Positions 10,038 through 22,930 of a stretch of 64,000 nt of DNA are shown in pieces. The stretch comes from Paraphysomonas bandaiensis. Lineage: Eukaryota; Chrysophyceae. Each line of letters opens with the position of its first letter. Position 1 is the first letter of the stretch. The stretch spans positions 1-64,000 of the forward strand of contig CBFFRP010000377.1 in NCBI GenBank assembly GCA_965644295.1, in the 5' to 3' direction. The position numbers and the translations under genes are program-made. Under the pieces are notes generated by a model, which was not told the DNA's origin, made no database searches, and was given only the letters and a program-made list of their open reading frames with translations.

Positions 10038-12898
10038 ATGGGAAAGAAAGACAAGTCCAGCAAAAAGAGCTCAGAGCAGGCGGAAGATGTCAAGAGAGAG
10101 CAAAAGCTTCAGGCCATTCTACTGGCAGTGTCATTCACCAAATACTTTCGACCTATCTCTTATGTTAAGCCGAAGGTTCTTGTTCCTCTGGTGAATATTC
10201 CTATGCTCACATACACTATTGAGTTCCTCTCTCAGAATGGGGTTGAAGAGGTGAGTCTTATCGGCGCACAATAAAATGATCTCAGATTCTTTTCTTTACA
10301 GATATTTATATTTTGTGTGCGTCATACTGAGCTACTTCAACGATTTGTTGATAATTTAAAATTGCCATCCAATTTGACAGTGAAGTGTATTTACTCCAGA
10401 TCGTGTCTCTCTCAAGGCGATGCATTGAGAGAACTTGATGCAATGGGGGTGAGTTATATATTGATAAAATATATCAAACATAAACGCGTCCGTGTAGATA
10501 ATTCGATCGGACCCATTTATTCTTATCAACGGCGATGTAGTTTCTAACATGAATTTGAAGAAGGCTATAGCATTCCACAAGAGTCGCCGTCAGCAAGATA
10601 GCAACTGTATAATGACTGTAGTCATGAAGCAGGTTGAGCCTAGAACAGACGTGCGCCCCATTTGCGATGATTTGGTGGTTGCGTACGACCGGCACACCTC
10701 TCAACTGCTCCTTTTTGACAGTGACGTGTGCAAGGATGGGGTTGAGATATCGACGGATATCCTTCGGTCTAGCCCTGGATTGCGCATTCGGACAGACCTC
10801 CTGGATTGCCAGATCGATATATGCTCTCCAGAGCTTCTGCTTCAGTTTAGCGACAACTTCGACTACCAGGATATTCGAAAGCATTTCATCAAGAATGAAG
10901 TGGTCAATTGGGAGCTTGGGGAACACATTTACACATATGTCATACAGGTGGATGAACCATGTGCACAATGTATGCTAACTATCCTGACTGTTGTTGGTGC
11001 AGAAAGAATATGCCGCCCAAGTGCTTGACCCTCGCACGTACCATGCTATATGTCGGGATATTGTCCGCCGGTGGGTCCACCCCTTGACCCCAGACGCGCA
11101 CTTGTTGGGAGACACAGAATACGTGCAGGGCCGGCATTATTGTTACAAGGAGGAAGGTGTAAAAGTGGCCAGATCGGCCCGCATTGGAGAGGGAGTGGTT
11201 CTTGGACGTGGATCTGTGATCGAAGAGGGGGCTTTCATCAGCCATTGTACCATAGGGCGCTCTTGTAGGGTTGGGAAAGGAGCGGTTCTGAGACAGTCGC
11301 ATCTTTGGGAGGGTGCGTACCTTGCACATTCTATTATCGCATAACTTTTCTATTCTCAGGAGTATGCATTGAGGCTGGAGCGACAGTCACACACTCTATC
11401 ATTGCTGAAAATGCAGTCGTAAAGACTGGAGCTTGTTTGGAAAGGTATTGGTAGATGTTGTTAATTGACTGCTCTAATGCTGGCTTAAATATTAGGGGAT
11501 GCATCCTGGCGACAGGTGTAGTAGTGGGTCCTGGGGTCAGATTACCCCCCTTCACAAGAGTAGGTAGTTCGAAGCACCCTGATGAAGAGGTATGATAGTC
11601 TATCTATTCCGCAGTATATGCGCACTTTATTGTGAGAATATGTTGGGCAGTTGAGCGAAGATGAAGATAGTGACAATGACGAAGCGGAGGGCAACAACGG
11701 GGAAGAAAAGGCATCTGGAGTGCTTGGAGAGGGTGGACGCGGTTTCATCTGGGAGTTTGGTGACGACGGTAAGAATTGCTAGATATGCTATGTGGGGTGT
11801 TGACGTCGTACCCAGTTGGGGCGGAGTTTGGAATTGAGTCCGATTCTGATGAGGAGGAAGGGACAAGTGATAATCTGCTTCCGGTGTGTATATCTTACTT
11901 GCTTTCGGGTGATGTCGTAGTCAGCAATGTTTTCCAGGGTGGTAAGGTGGCTGCTTATCGCGCCTCTTGTATCGGGTGCACGGAGCAGGAAATTTGGAAA
12001 CGGGCCCTGTGGAGTGGTCTAGACCCAGTTGTAGACTCGGATGATGATTCTGAGGAAGATGAAGAGCAAATTCTTAGAGATAGACTTTCCTCTTCGGCCT
12101 CAGCTGAAGATTACGATATGAAGCGTTATGACGCTGACTTCTCAAGAATTGTGGGCGACATGGTAACCACAGGTACTGCTGCTAATTACACTGTACTGTT
12201 AAGCCGATCACCGAATTTATGTCAGGCCGCAAAGAGGGGCACCCTGCTGACAACTTACTCATGGAGATTAAAGGCTTCAAGTTCGCTCAAAATAAGGTGA
12301 CTAAACCAGAACAAGTTACACCACTTGTAATCTTTTATTTTGCACCAATAGGAATTTTCGGACTGTGTTCGCGGGGTAGTGCTTGCACTGCTGACAATTG
12401 TCACGGAGGAGTGTGAATCCAGTTCTCCCACAGAGCTCATAGCGAGACTTAAAGGGATGTTTGGACTAGAACAGTGGGGGTATCAACTGGTTTATGCCTT
12501 ACTTCAAGAGCACACAGATGCGTAAGTTTTCGCTTTGTGTGAATTCATTCTGAATAATTTTCTTGGACAGGGCAAGTGCAATTGAAAGCGTCGAAGACTT
12601 TGTGTTGAATGTTGATAGGCGGTTGTACCCTGTATTTCGATTCATTCTTCAAATTATGTACGATTCAGGTGCGTTGCTACTAAGTTGTACGACATTTTAA
12701 TATATTTTGGAAGAACTTCTGAGCGAGGACTCCTTGTTGACGTGGGCTGATACACGTGAATCGGGCAGTCACATTGCAGAGAATAAGAAAACGCTCTTTA
12801 TGGAACCACAAGTACAGGAGTTTGTGGAATGGTTGAGAGAAGGGGACGATGATGATAGCGACGAAGATGAGGACGACAGTGATGAGGACGACAATTAA
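10038..12898 (+). CDS. EIF2B5: Translation initiation factor eIF2B subunit epsilon
   Basis: Catalytic subunit of the eIF2B exchange factor, which reloads eIF2 with GTP. Exons start 10038-10250, 10302-10448, 10498-10947, 11003-11312, 11360-11444, 11496-11589, 11651-11768, 11816-11883, 11938-, with later exons through about 12,180-12,293, 12,353- and 12,707-12898; introns are about 45-60 nt with GT-AG ends and consistent phase. The N-terminal nucleotidyltransferase-like domain begins LQAILLAVSFTKYFRPIS and includes RSDPFILINGDVVSN. A left-handed beta-helix follows (SARIGEGVVLGRGSVIEEG). Acidic linkers precede the C-terminal W2 domain (LLMEIKGFKFAQNK, EELLSEDSLLTWAD), and the protein ends in an Asp/Glu tail (DDSDEDEDDSDEDDN). 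The start ATG precedes the conserved region by about 27 codons. Confidence 0.93.
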
Positions 12899-13940
12899 CT
12901 AGTTTTGGTTAGTGAATATTACATGAGATGTTGTAGGTATAAGTGCGAGGATATATCTTATTAACTTACATCACTATCTAATATGCGACTCGTGAAAAAA
13001 TATGCCGGGCCATTTTGGTAATACGAATAGTAATGCATTCTAAACCTCGTAAATATTCTAAATTCTCCTTATGCTAATAACAATACGTAAATACTTACAC
13101 GATGAAATGACCCTCATAGTTTATGGTTTATGTATGTATGTATGCATGCAGTCCAGCTGCAGCAGCAAATTGAAGCACATCCTCTGCAACTTTAAGAAAC
13201 AGCAGTTCAAATTCTTTTAATTCAACTACTAGTAACTGTCGTATGAAAAGCTTTCATGCAGAGTCATGGTTTCAAAGACACAGCAACAGTTTCAAGATCA
13301 TGTGGCTAAACAGTATGAAACCATTTCGTCCGAAAGAACATGAAATACGAAAAATATGATACAAAATCTAATCTTAAACTTTACTCTGATAATATTATCA
13401 AATAGTTACTCACGTATAAAGATATATCTTATGTCGAACTTAAAGTGTATAACATTGAAAAATATATGATCAACTTAAAAGATAGCGATCTGAATGATAT
13501 TCGACTAAGCTCGCATAAGAGGGTTTCCAGTTTGAAATCCCCCAACTACAGAAGAACCACATTTTTAGGTGTCATCGTCACCGTCAATATGTGAATCTGC
13601 TACTGTTCATAAGCACTCTGGTTTACCTACTGAGTCTTGATTATATTTTATCCCGGCATAGTATCGAAGAACCAATGGCCCGAGCATGTGTTCATTTATG
13701 GTCGTTAATGAAAAAGTAGTTAAACTTGGTATATTATGATTTTAGTGACAATATACAAAATTCACTCTTCAATAAATCCAAACTGAATGCTGCCAATGAT
13801 AATATTTCAAATAAAAATTCAACTAATGACTTGGAATCGAAGCTGTAGTTTGCCGATAACCGACATGCTAATATCATACATTAATCGGATAGTCTATGTA
13901 GTATTATAGACATTAATCGTTTATAATCTCCTCCATGTTA
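12899..13940. other. AT-rich intergenic region
   Basis: No open frame with coding character, no recognisable RNA gene. It lies downstream of EIF2B5 and is AT-rich with scattered short repeats. Confidence 0.5.
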
Positions 13941-13978
13941 TGTTACAACACACCGATATCGTCTTGTATGCGTTGTAT

Positions 13979-14405
13979 ATGAAGTCAAAATGGCAAATAC
14001 CGTTTGAAATGAAGCAATTGCATTGGATCTTAACAGATAATCGATTTCCAAATCACATTGCCGTGACATTGCAGTGAAAATGCTACCAATTATCTACTCA
14101 TCCGCTGAATCTGGAAACATTGCATCCGAATAGTCAATTGCCACTTGCCGTTCTCTATCGTCAGCCCTGGAACTTGCATATGATAACACTAGACACATCT
14201 CAGCACAATGATTTTCAAGTAGCTATACAGTACAAAAATACATATGTGGGATAAACGAATTTTGTTGCTACAATATAACGAAACTTGATATTAGACAAAC
14301 GGTAACACTTTCACTGCACTGACTCGGCAATGTGATTCGCGAATCGATTATTTGTTAGGGTCTAAAGCTATTACACCCTTTCATACGGCATTTGTCATAT
14401 TATCA
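13979..14405. mobile_element. MITE-like element with about 105-bp inverted terminal arms
   Basis: Bases 13,979-14,088 and 14,300-14,405 are imperfect inverted copies. Shared blocks include ATAATCGATT, AATCACATTGCCG and GCAGTGAAA on one arm and their complements on the other. The arms flank about 210 bp with no open frame. The shape is that of a small non-autonomous DNA element or fold-back element. Exact ends and a target duplication could not be fixed. Confidence 0.6.
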
Positions 14406-15260
14406 CAGTAGTATGGTATGGGGTGTTGCGTGTAGTGTGATTGACTATGGCTGTTGAGGATACACATACATGCCTCCACACACGGGTCGGGTCAATTGGG
14501 ATACATGAGGCTACTTCACAGTGACCCCTCAAGATGTCAAATAACCTCCACAGGAACACACTTGAGACTTCAAGAGAAGTCTGTATACTCTCATGACAAC
14601 CGCACTCCACTTCGTTGATAATGATCGAAGCGGAGTGAGTGGGTATACTCATCATTCATCTTGTATGTCTTCCCCTTGAGATTAGTAGCTCCTTGAAGAT
14701 ACTCACTACATACATGGGCACAGTGGATGCCTGTGTATGTGTGAGAGGTCGGACTGACCTCCCCTCAACCCTCATGTACTCCAATAGTACACACATATAC
14801 AGTACATGAGTACATGTATATACCGCACCACTATCGTACTCGTCGTACTGCTGTACTGTACTCGTATACGTATATGTGACATCTTGGAAGTCGTTTTTTT
14901 GAAGAAAGAAGACGACAGGCTCTCCTGTCCTGAAACACGTAACACCCAGACATACCCATACATCTATAGGAGGCAGACAGGATAGAACAGTACAGTACAC
15001 GTGGATGTGTACGTACGTGTACGTGTAGTGTATAGTACTTGTGTGGTACATATATACCACAGTCAGTCCAGTAGAGTGTCTAGAGCATCGAGCCCATCCT
15101 CATTGATTTCAAGTTATGCCCGTCACATCGAAATCAAGACATTAATATCCATATAAGGGTAAGGTGCTCTCTGGTTTGATCGTATGTTTAATTGTGCATC
15201 ACTGATAGTGTCTGACATACATCACTATACGGGACCGTCATATCAGAGGAGAGAGAGGGC
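14406..15260. other. 5' region of the CELF-like gene, GTAC/TGTA-rich
   Basis: The 14,750-15,060 stretch is a run of overlapping GTAC, TGTA, TATAC and ACGTAC words. Open frames in it are low-complexity and not coding-like. It sits immediately upstream of the CELF-like gene and is probably promoter or 5' untranslated sequence. Confidence 0.4.
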
Positions 15261-17538
15261 ATGATATCAATAGAAAGCGACACAAAGAACAGTGACATGT
15301 CTGTCTCTCATGAGTTCGGAGACACCATTGAAGCGAATGGTTTCGGTTTCAGTCAACCGGATGGCACTCCATCGCCCTCAGAGGACGACGAGAGCGTGAA
15401 GCTGTTCATTGGACAGGTTATTATTCTACTTTGATGGATGTATTACTGTGATGTATGTTACAGATACCCAAGCATCTTGATGAAGAAGCACTCAGACCAT
15501 TCTTTGAAGAGTTTGGGCCCATCTTGGAGCTAACAGTAATTCGCGACAAAGCCACCAAATTACACAGAGGTATCCTATCTACTTGAAATCGCGTAGATCT
15601 TATGGTTGGTTCGTAAGGATGCGCATTTTTAACATTAGCGCGAAAGCAGTCTGCCGCCCGAGCTATCCAGACATTGCACGATAAAGTGAAGCTTCCAACT
15701 GTACGATGTATATCCTCATCACATATCGCCTAAATTTTTGTCAGGCATTGAACCCTCTGCAGATACGACCAGCCGAGAGCCAGGCCGAAAGAGAAAATAA
15801 AATTTTTGTGGGAATGCTGCCGAAAACAGTTACTGAAGTCGATTTGCATAACATGTTTTCCCGTTATGGTCAACTGAAAGAGGTAAAATAGCCCTGAAAT
15901 TTTGTAAACTCTTGTAAGTGTTTTTTTTACTACCCTCAGATTCACATCATTCGCGGTCCTGAGGGCCACTCCAAAGGCTGTGCCTTTGTAAAGTTTGTGG
16001 ATAGAGGCGCTGCGATGCTTGCAATCCACGAAATGAATGATACGCTTCCAGAGGTAAATTGATATCGTATTGGAGTCTTGTATATAAAAACTTGGTTAGG
16101 GGTCCACGCGACCTTTGGTAATAAAGTTCGCAGATAGCAAAAAGGTCTCACGCGACGCTGACTCTGATAATGTTGATGTCAACTCTACTGAGCCGTACCA
16201 GCCGCAACACCAACAAGGGGGACAGCAATTCACCTATCCGGTGTCCCCTTCGGCTCACCATAATGTGATGCCAATATCGTACATGTCCTATGGACCGGGT
16301 AGTCCTCATGGAACTAACCCCCATGTGTCCACTCCGCAGTACATGTATTATCCATCGTCTGCGGCCTTCTATCCTGGAAGTGGCGATGGGACAGGGTCGC
16401 CGATAGGTTCGCTGGCTATGTCACCACCAGGAGGCTCTCTTCTCTACCAGCTCCCCTCAATGCAGCCGGGAGTAGGTAGCTCTAGCAATAGAGGCCTGAG
16501 AGAGCCTGGTGTAGGTAGTGGTATGGGGAATCACCTTTCTGCCCCTCAGCGTGGAGGGGGTGGCGGAGACAGGGGTGGGGGTCGCCCACTAGAAGGTAAT
16601 AAAGAAGTTTGTTAACTTTAACATTAATATTGTGGTTATCTCATATAGGTCCCACTGGGGCGAACCTTTTCATTTATCACTTACCACGTGACCTCACTGA
16701 TGCAGACCTCGCAACGCTTTTTGCTCCCTTTGGCAATGTGATAAGTGCTAAGGTCTATGTTGATAAGAAAACGTCAGAATCTAAGGGATTTGGTAAAAGA
16801 TACTCTGGGTCAATTTCACTCAAAATAATATATTTGTGCAGGTTTTGTTTCATATGATGGAGTTGATGCTGCGGAGGCCGCAATTGATGCCATGAATGGG
16901 TTCCAGGTATCTATTTATCAGTGTGTACTACGGCGTGTATAAAATGTCGACAGATTGGATCGAAGCGATTAAAGGTCCAGCATAAGCGCACTGGTGGGGG
17001 CGGGGGAGGGTACTCGGGACACCACATGCCCTCTACACACCCCTCCATACCATCCATGGGTCCTGGTCCCACGGGACCTCACCACCAACAGAACTCCGTT
17101 CCCTTCCCTATTCAGCAGTATTCTTCACAGCACCAGCCTTTAGGTGTGCCGTATACTGGGAACAACGGTCTTGGCATGTACCACTCCACCGTTCCAGGCC
17201 TGCATTCCGGTCCAGGCGGTCACGTGAGTCATCATCCACATGAGCCAGCACCGGTATCTCAATACGGGGCTCAGCACCTTAATTATTATCAACAGCAAAA
17301 TCCACGGGTTTTCTCTGGTTTGACCGTGGACGGTCGAGAAACTGGGGAGGCCGGTGAGCTTTCAATGATGCGTAGTATACACGACTCTGCATCGCAGGAA
17401 GTTGATGGCAATGTTAATGATTCATTGCATGAAAAGCAGACGCACATCATTGATGTCCCGTCACTTAATAGTGTGCCAGATGACTCGTTTGCAATCACCC
17501 AGTCCTTCGAGAAATCACTGACACTTAGTGATCCATAG
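15261..17538 (+). CDS. CELF/Bruno-like RNA-binding protein with three RRMs
   Basis: Predicted regulator of mRNA splicing, stability or translation. Exons: 15261-15416, 15464-15569, 15618-15700, 15745-15882, 15940-16053, 16100-16595, 16649-16793, then a short exon around 16,842-16,905 and a last exon from about 16,953 to 17538. RRM1 starts [20 protein letters not shown] with RNP1 GCAFLTL. RRM2 starts [20 protein letters not shown] with GCAFVKF. A long Gly/Pro/Ser/Gln-rich linker follows, then RRM3 ([21 protein letters not shown]) ending [15 protein letters not shown], the typical CELF C-terminal signature. After it comes a His/Gln/Pro-rich tail. Two RRMs close together plus a distant third is the CELF layout. 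Introns are 44-60 nt and phases agree throughout. Confidence 0.9.
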
Positions 17539-18623
17539 ATATAAGACCCTTTCTGTGCGCGCATATGTATATTGAAGCGTTTGAAGAGAGTCAACATGAA
17601 CTCTGTCATTTCTTCGTTTGCATAGCAATTCTCTTCTTTGGTTCGTCTCCTATTTCGACATTGTGTAACTTTATATTATACCAAGTGGGGTGTTCTGCGT
17701 GTAGTAGTAATCTTTGTCGCTGGTGTGAATTAAGTGTATTGTGGTGAATTGGTTAGGACTTAAATTGTGATGATAAATCAATATTGCTTTTAGCATGAAC
17801 ACAAGATTATTAAATACTCAATACTCTGATTAATTAATAATTGCGACAGGTTCGTTGCATATGTTGGAATATTACGTATGTAGTATGTATCTCTAAGAAG
17901 GTAGAACGGTATAATACGTTAAATTCAATGTAAACACCTGAAATACGATGCCTAATATAGTATATAGTTGTAACTGTGAAACTGAAGTATGATGACATTT
18001 TAAGATACAGAAGTTGATCAGTGGTTTACATTAAAGGAATATAAATGATGTTTACATGACAACGCACAATTTCCTATGCAATTCTAATAATATAATAATC
18101 TATCATCTTTTGCGATCTTCCAACAAACACACACGGCGGAAATATGTCCAAAAGTCAATTGGTAAGTTCTGCAGTACGATGCGAAGTCTAGGCGTAACGG
18201 GTAACGTCTCCTAAGCACTCCTAGGTACTAGAGGCATATACTACGTATGTTGAAACTGTAATCGATAGTTCGTCAATATATTTCATATTGTTGTATTATT
18301 GAGCACTTTAAAAGCTATTGACACAACTTAAACTAATATATTTCAATGAATTGCCAACGAACTTGACGAGTTTGTTTTCTAGCATTTTAGATGTACACTC
18401 GTGTAAATATTTTAGTTCTTATGCGCCAAACTCATACCGCTTACTTTTCTGTATTGTCATTAGCAGGAAATGACACTCCGAAATCATTAGACAGAATCAT
18501 CATTGCCAACAACGGGTGAAATAAGTCTCAGAATATACGTACGTTGTGTGTGTACATGTAAAAGACGATTTTATTAACAACAACTGGATTAATTTCTAGA
18601 ACCTAATATATATAATCCACACG
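17539..18623. other. AT-rich intergenic region between convergent genes
   Basis: Spacer between the 3' ends of the CELF-like gene and the EGF-like gene. AT-rich, no coding-like frame, no recognisable RNA or repeat. Confidence 0.5.
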
Positions 18624-20859
18624 CTATGGGTTTCTGAATTCATCGTAGTCCGTTTCTGTGAGAAGTGTTCCGCAATTTGCTCCCTTTACTCCAGGAAAGC
18701 ATGTACATGTGCCAGTATTATAGTCACACGTCCCTCTCCCGGAACAATCATGGTGACACAAATTACCCTCTGCACCCAGCTCAGTTGTAACATTAGAAAG
18801 TTGGTTCTTATTATAGCAGTCAGTTTCATCGATAAGGCTTGAAGTTGGGTCATCGCCTGACGGGCATCTGCGGAATTGACATGCAGGCCCAAAGAATTCT
18901 GCGAGCTGTGTCTCCCCTGCTCCAAGCCCCACGGCCCAGCTGGAATCACATAGACATCCCATGACGCTCTTTGCGTCCCAAGTGTCGCCATCCACCTCTT
19001 GCGCATAGTACGTGTGGTCTGAAGATGTCGAGTTTCTCAACGGATGTGCTTCATACATAGTCGCCAAGCGCCACATGTCATAGCATCGCCCTCTCCCAGA
19101 ACAGGGAGGATTACCCGGACAAGTGCGCCTTTGACAAGCAGCACCAGTGTACCCATCAAAACATTGACATTCTCCCGTAGCCCTATCACATATGCCCGCA
19201 GAAGAGCACTCTGTGCGAGGATGTGCACCACTAAAGGAACTTGATCCTGTGATATACATATAGACATGAAACGAGGAGGCAATGAGACGAAGATATCACC
19301 TGATGGTGACACAAGAGAACCAAAAGATACACCAAATGGACAAATTTTTCCTGAGCAATCTCGGGGAAAGTTATCCACCTCCACCGCAGCTCTATCTGAA
19401 GGAGAGCCGAATCCATCAAAACAAGTGCACTGCTGAGTACAGTAGTCACACGTGCCTCGATCAGAGCACACTGCCATTTGACCTGACATCATCGTCAGAC
19501 TCACAGAAAATAAAATACAGGAAACATACGTGAGCAATTAAGGTTTCGTGGGCATCCCGGACCGATAGGATCAGACTCCATTACAGGTGCCACTGGAATA
19601 GTTAATGTAGTATTCTGTGAATAGACGCCTACTTGGAAACCCGAGTAGTCCTCAGGCCTTCCACAATAGGAGCTGAGGCGGTTTACTCTATCAATTACTA
19701 TGTAAAACTCTTCACCGGCATGAATGAAGGTGTCGTCCGCATCACCTCCGGGTTCGATCCATAAGGTAAGATATGATGAACCGAACATATCTGATGTGGA
19801 GTACGTCCCCTCGAACCAGAGGCCCTTCCATTCCTTCAAGCCGTGGTCGTGCAGAGCGCGTCTGCCACCTGCCCATATATCAATGAGTTCGGCATTTACC
19901 CCGCTGGAAGATGTTCTTCCCCATGAGTTTGATGAGGAGTAGCTTGATCCGTACTCTGCGCCGTTAGTAAACCCTGGTAGATAGAGCGTGATGTTGTCGC
20001 CATACTTGAAATCCGTAGCCAGCTGAAGAGTGAGGTTTACTTGAGTAAAAAATTGCTCGTGCGCAGGGAAGAATGAGAGTGATGTGTTGTACGCAAAACA
20101 AAAACGAGGGGTAAAAGACAAAAAGTTAAGAGCACCCCTTGCTTCAAAGTAATCAGTTGTACCTATCGAGCGAAGTCTAACTTCGAATGCTGTGTCTTGC
20201 ATACAGTGGAATTTGAATCCTTGGTCTCTGTCTATCTTGATTTGAACATTCGTTTCACCTACAAGCACACTTCCTCCTTCAATGTATATTCGCAGCTGAG
20301 AGTCACGATACATTTGCTCGTATGTACCATCATAATAGAGCATAGACAACGCAGATGAGTTAACATAACCCTGTGGGTGGAAATCGAATCCAGGTTCCAT
20401 GACCGTGCAGGGACCGTTAGTAAACCCTGGCATATCAAGGTATATTGATTGTCCACTCTGCAAAGGCCGGTCAAATTCTATGTTAATATTAAGCTCGACG
20501 GGTTTGCATAAATCAGACTCATTTCGGTCGATAGTAATGTTTCCTGAGACTTCAATATGTTCTATCACGAGTGTCGGTGCGAATGATATGGACGGCGCGG
20601 ATGTCGGCTGGCCACTTGGAATTGAACTTGGAACTGACGTTGGCTGAAAAGTAGGCGACGTGGGGGCAAATGTTGGAGCACCTGACGGCATTCCCGTGGG
20701 TTGTCCCGTGGGTTGTCCGGTCGGTTGTCCCGTGGGTTGTCCAGTGGGTTGGCCGGTGGGTTGTCCACTTGGAATAGAAGTCGGAGCAGCTGTCCCTGAC
20801 ACGACATCCGCCAATACAATACACACGATAAAAATCTTCTGAAGAGATAATAGAAACAT
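18624..20859 (-). CDS. Secreted Pro/Thr-rich, EGF-like cysteine-rich protein
   Basis: Three exons: 20859-19530, 19482-19300 and 19246-18624, giving 711 residues. The ATG at 20,859 starts a clear signal peptide ([20 protein letters not shown]). Next is a Thr/Pro/Ser-rich stalk with six GQPT units, then a large beta-rich ectodomain with repeated patterns such as LPGFTNG, and finally Cys-rich EGF-like units ([58 protein letters not shown]). There is no C-terminal membrane segment, so it is probably secreted or in the cell coat. The GQPT runs and the CPFGV-plus-EGF arrangement resemble surface proteins of diatoms and brown algae. Exact ligand or role is unknown. Confidence 0.8.
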
Positions 20860-21556
20860 CTGATGTTCTCTCCGAGTGGGCCTCTTATAAACAGAGTCAG
20901 TGTTATGTAGCAGCAGATATATACAGTTATGTATATATATTCCACAGATCACACCGCACGCATGTGATTCACTGTTATTTAAAGTCGTAACACGAGAAGA
21001 AGTGCGATGAGGATGGTGCTTTGAGTGGATGGGGTTTGTTGAAGGTCTATTATTGATTGATAGACTTCTATCTCACTGTGATGTACAGCCAGCACACATC
21101 ACTGAGATGCCTTCACTCGACTGCTCTGCTCACTGAAGTGGTGCAGAGGTCCAGCCTGCAGTTGTACACTGTGCTGCTGTATACACGTATATGGTACACA
21201 CTGCACTGGCATCATCAGTGTGTAGGGGACTTTATACAGCCACATACCTACTGTACATATAACGGAACCATACATCACGTATACTACGTATTCCGCACGG
21301 TATACTAGTTGGATCTGTGGATGGTATCCATGTGTGTGTATCTTGATGTCCCTCTGCCGCACTTATACTCACAAAAAACAATTTTGGTCACAAGCAGCAG
21401 CAACAGTATGGAAGCAAAGGGGGGGATTTTGCAAAAAGTGGACCTTTCTTATAAAAAATAATGGACTTAATTAATTTGGCAGTCAGCAAGTCGATCGATC
21501 ATCCCAAGCAATCATCTTCGAATTAACTACGTCTAAGCGACTGCAACACTGTTACT
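20860..21556. other. Divergent 5' region between EGF-like and DC1 genes
   Basis: About 700 bp shared by two divergent genes. The 21,090-21,310 stretch is rich in TACAC, GTAC and CTGCTG words; 21,370-21,500 is purine- and AT-rich. No gene is visible. It probably contains both promoters. Confidence 0.4.
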
Positions 21557-22549
21557 ATGGAATTTACGTCGTTTGAATCGTTATTGGAGAAGTCCAAAGA
21601 TATGGCGAAAGAGGGAGATACCCTTATGGCTGAAGGGAAGCACATAGAGGCGAGACAGGCACATGACGGAGCATGGGACCTTCTTTCGAGACTCTTGACA
21701 CAATATGAAGAAGCAGATGGCTTTGGTAAGGAAATAGCTGAATACATGAGTAGCTCTGATTTATGTTGGCAACTGCTGAACTCTTTCTTGGCTCAAATCA
21801 AATCAAAAAATTATCAGTCGGGCTTTCAAATTGGCAAATTATTAATTGACCTTTTTTCAAAACGAAAAGGATTTGTCATTGGAAATCCAATGTTTCATTT
21901 ATTTGTGGGCGTAACGAAGTTTGAATCTGATCCCATTAAGGCTGCCACAGCTCGAGGACCTGGTTCTCCCCATGATGACTTTGCGAGGGCCTTAATTATG
22001 GGCGGGATTTCCATTTTTGGAAATGAAGGCGATGAGGAGTATAAATTCCTTTCTTATGTTGTGAATGATCTTCATCCGCCTGAAGGATTTTCATCCTGGG
22101 AAGACACCCGTGGTACAGATTATGGCAAAGAAATGTCCCCATTCCTCAAAACGTCCACGGGGTATATTCGAGAATATTTCCTAATCAAACGAGGCATCAT
22201 ATGTGCCGAGGATGTGTATGAGGAAGAAATAGAAGCTATGAATGAAGAGGACCTAGCTGACTTCCCTGCTGCCGTGGAACATCCGAGTCACTGTCATGCT
22301 CTCAAGAAACAGAAATGTGGATATGATGAGACGCAATATCAATGTGATGTATGTGGCGAGCCAGGTGCGGGGTGGTTGTATGCCTGTGAGGAGTGCTCGT
22401 TTGATGCCCATGTTTCGTGTGTATTTGGTGAGGATTGTGATGATGGTGATGATGATGGTGATGATGATGATGATGATGGAGGTAATAAAGCGAGGGATGG
22501 TAGCCTCGGTAACGACAAGCAGATCAGCAACCAATGTCCACAGTCGTAA
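21557..22549 (+). CDS. DC1/C1-like zinc-finger protein
   Basis: Intronless, 330 residues. The N-terminal 90 residues are helical with a MIT/TPR-like look (LEKSKDMAKEGDTLMAEGKH). The middle is not recognised. At residues about 243-290 there is a DC1-type zinc-binding pattern: HPSHCHAL, then CDVCGEPGAGWLYACEECSF, then DAHVSC. It ends in an Asp/Gly-rich low-complexity tail encoded by GAT repeats and a polar tail. DC1 domains are best known in plants, where they may bind zinc and lipids or proteins; here the role is unknown. There is no signal peptide. Confidence 0.7.
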   Translation: MEFTSFESLLEKSKDMAKEGDTLMAEGKHIEARQAHDGAWDLLSRLLTQYEEADGFGKEIAEYMSSSDLCWQLLNSFLAQIKSKNYQSGFQIGKLLIDLFSKRKGFVIGNPMFHLFVGVTKFESDPIKAATARGPGSPHDDFARALIMGGISIFGNEGDEEYKFLSYVVNDLHPPEGFSSWEDTRGTDYGKEMSPFLKTSTGYIREYFLIKRGIICAEDVYEEEIEAMNEEDLADFPAAVEHPSHCHALKKQKCGYDETQYQCDVCGEPGAGWLYACEECSFDAHVSCVFGEDCDDGDDDGDDDDDDGGNKARDGSLGNDKQISNQCPQS

Positions 22550-22930
22550 GTGTGTTGGTATTATGTCTGTCATATGTATACTTTCCGATAAGAGTTATGT
22601 CGTATTATATTTGCCTCTGTCGCGAAGAAGCCTTCCAGCACAGGTTATCTGCTAGTCTCTGTCATAACTTCGTTCTCTATTATTATATAATTAAATTATC
22701 AACGACTATATAATTGAAAAATTCGACGTAACTGGGACGACTATCTATATCTATGCCTTATTGTATTATTTGATACCTTCAAAATATACGTGTGATATAA
22801 CAGCTACAACATTATACCTGATCGGCCATGGTGCGTTAATATTATATAGTACTACTTACTACTGTAACAATGAATACTACAGTGAAAAATAAACCAACAT
22901 ATTGCCTCCACAAGGACTAAATTAATACTA
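22550..22930. other. AT-rich spacer
   Basis: Short AT-rich stretch between the DC1 gene and the transposase remnant. Nothing recognisable. Confidence 0.4.

Noticed and set aside
14395-15060. Two - strand open frames upstream of the CELF-like gene
   Set aside because: Low-complexity His/Tyr/Val runs from GTAC/TGTA-rich DNA.
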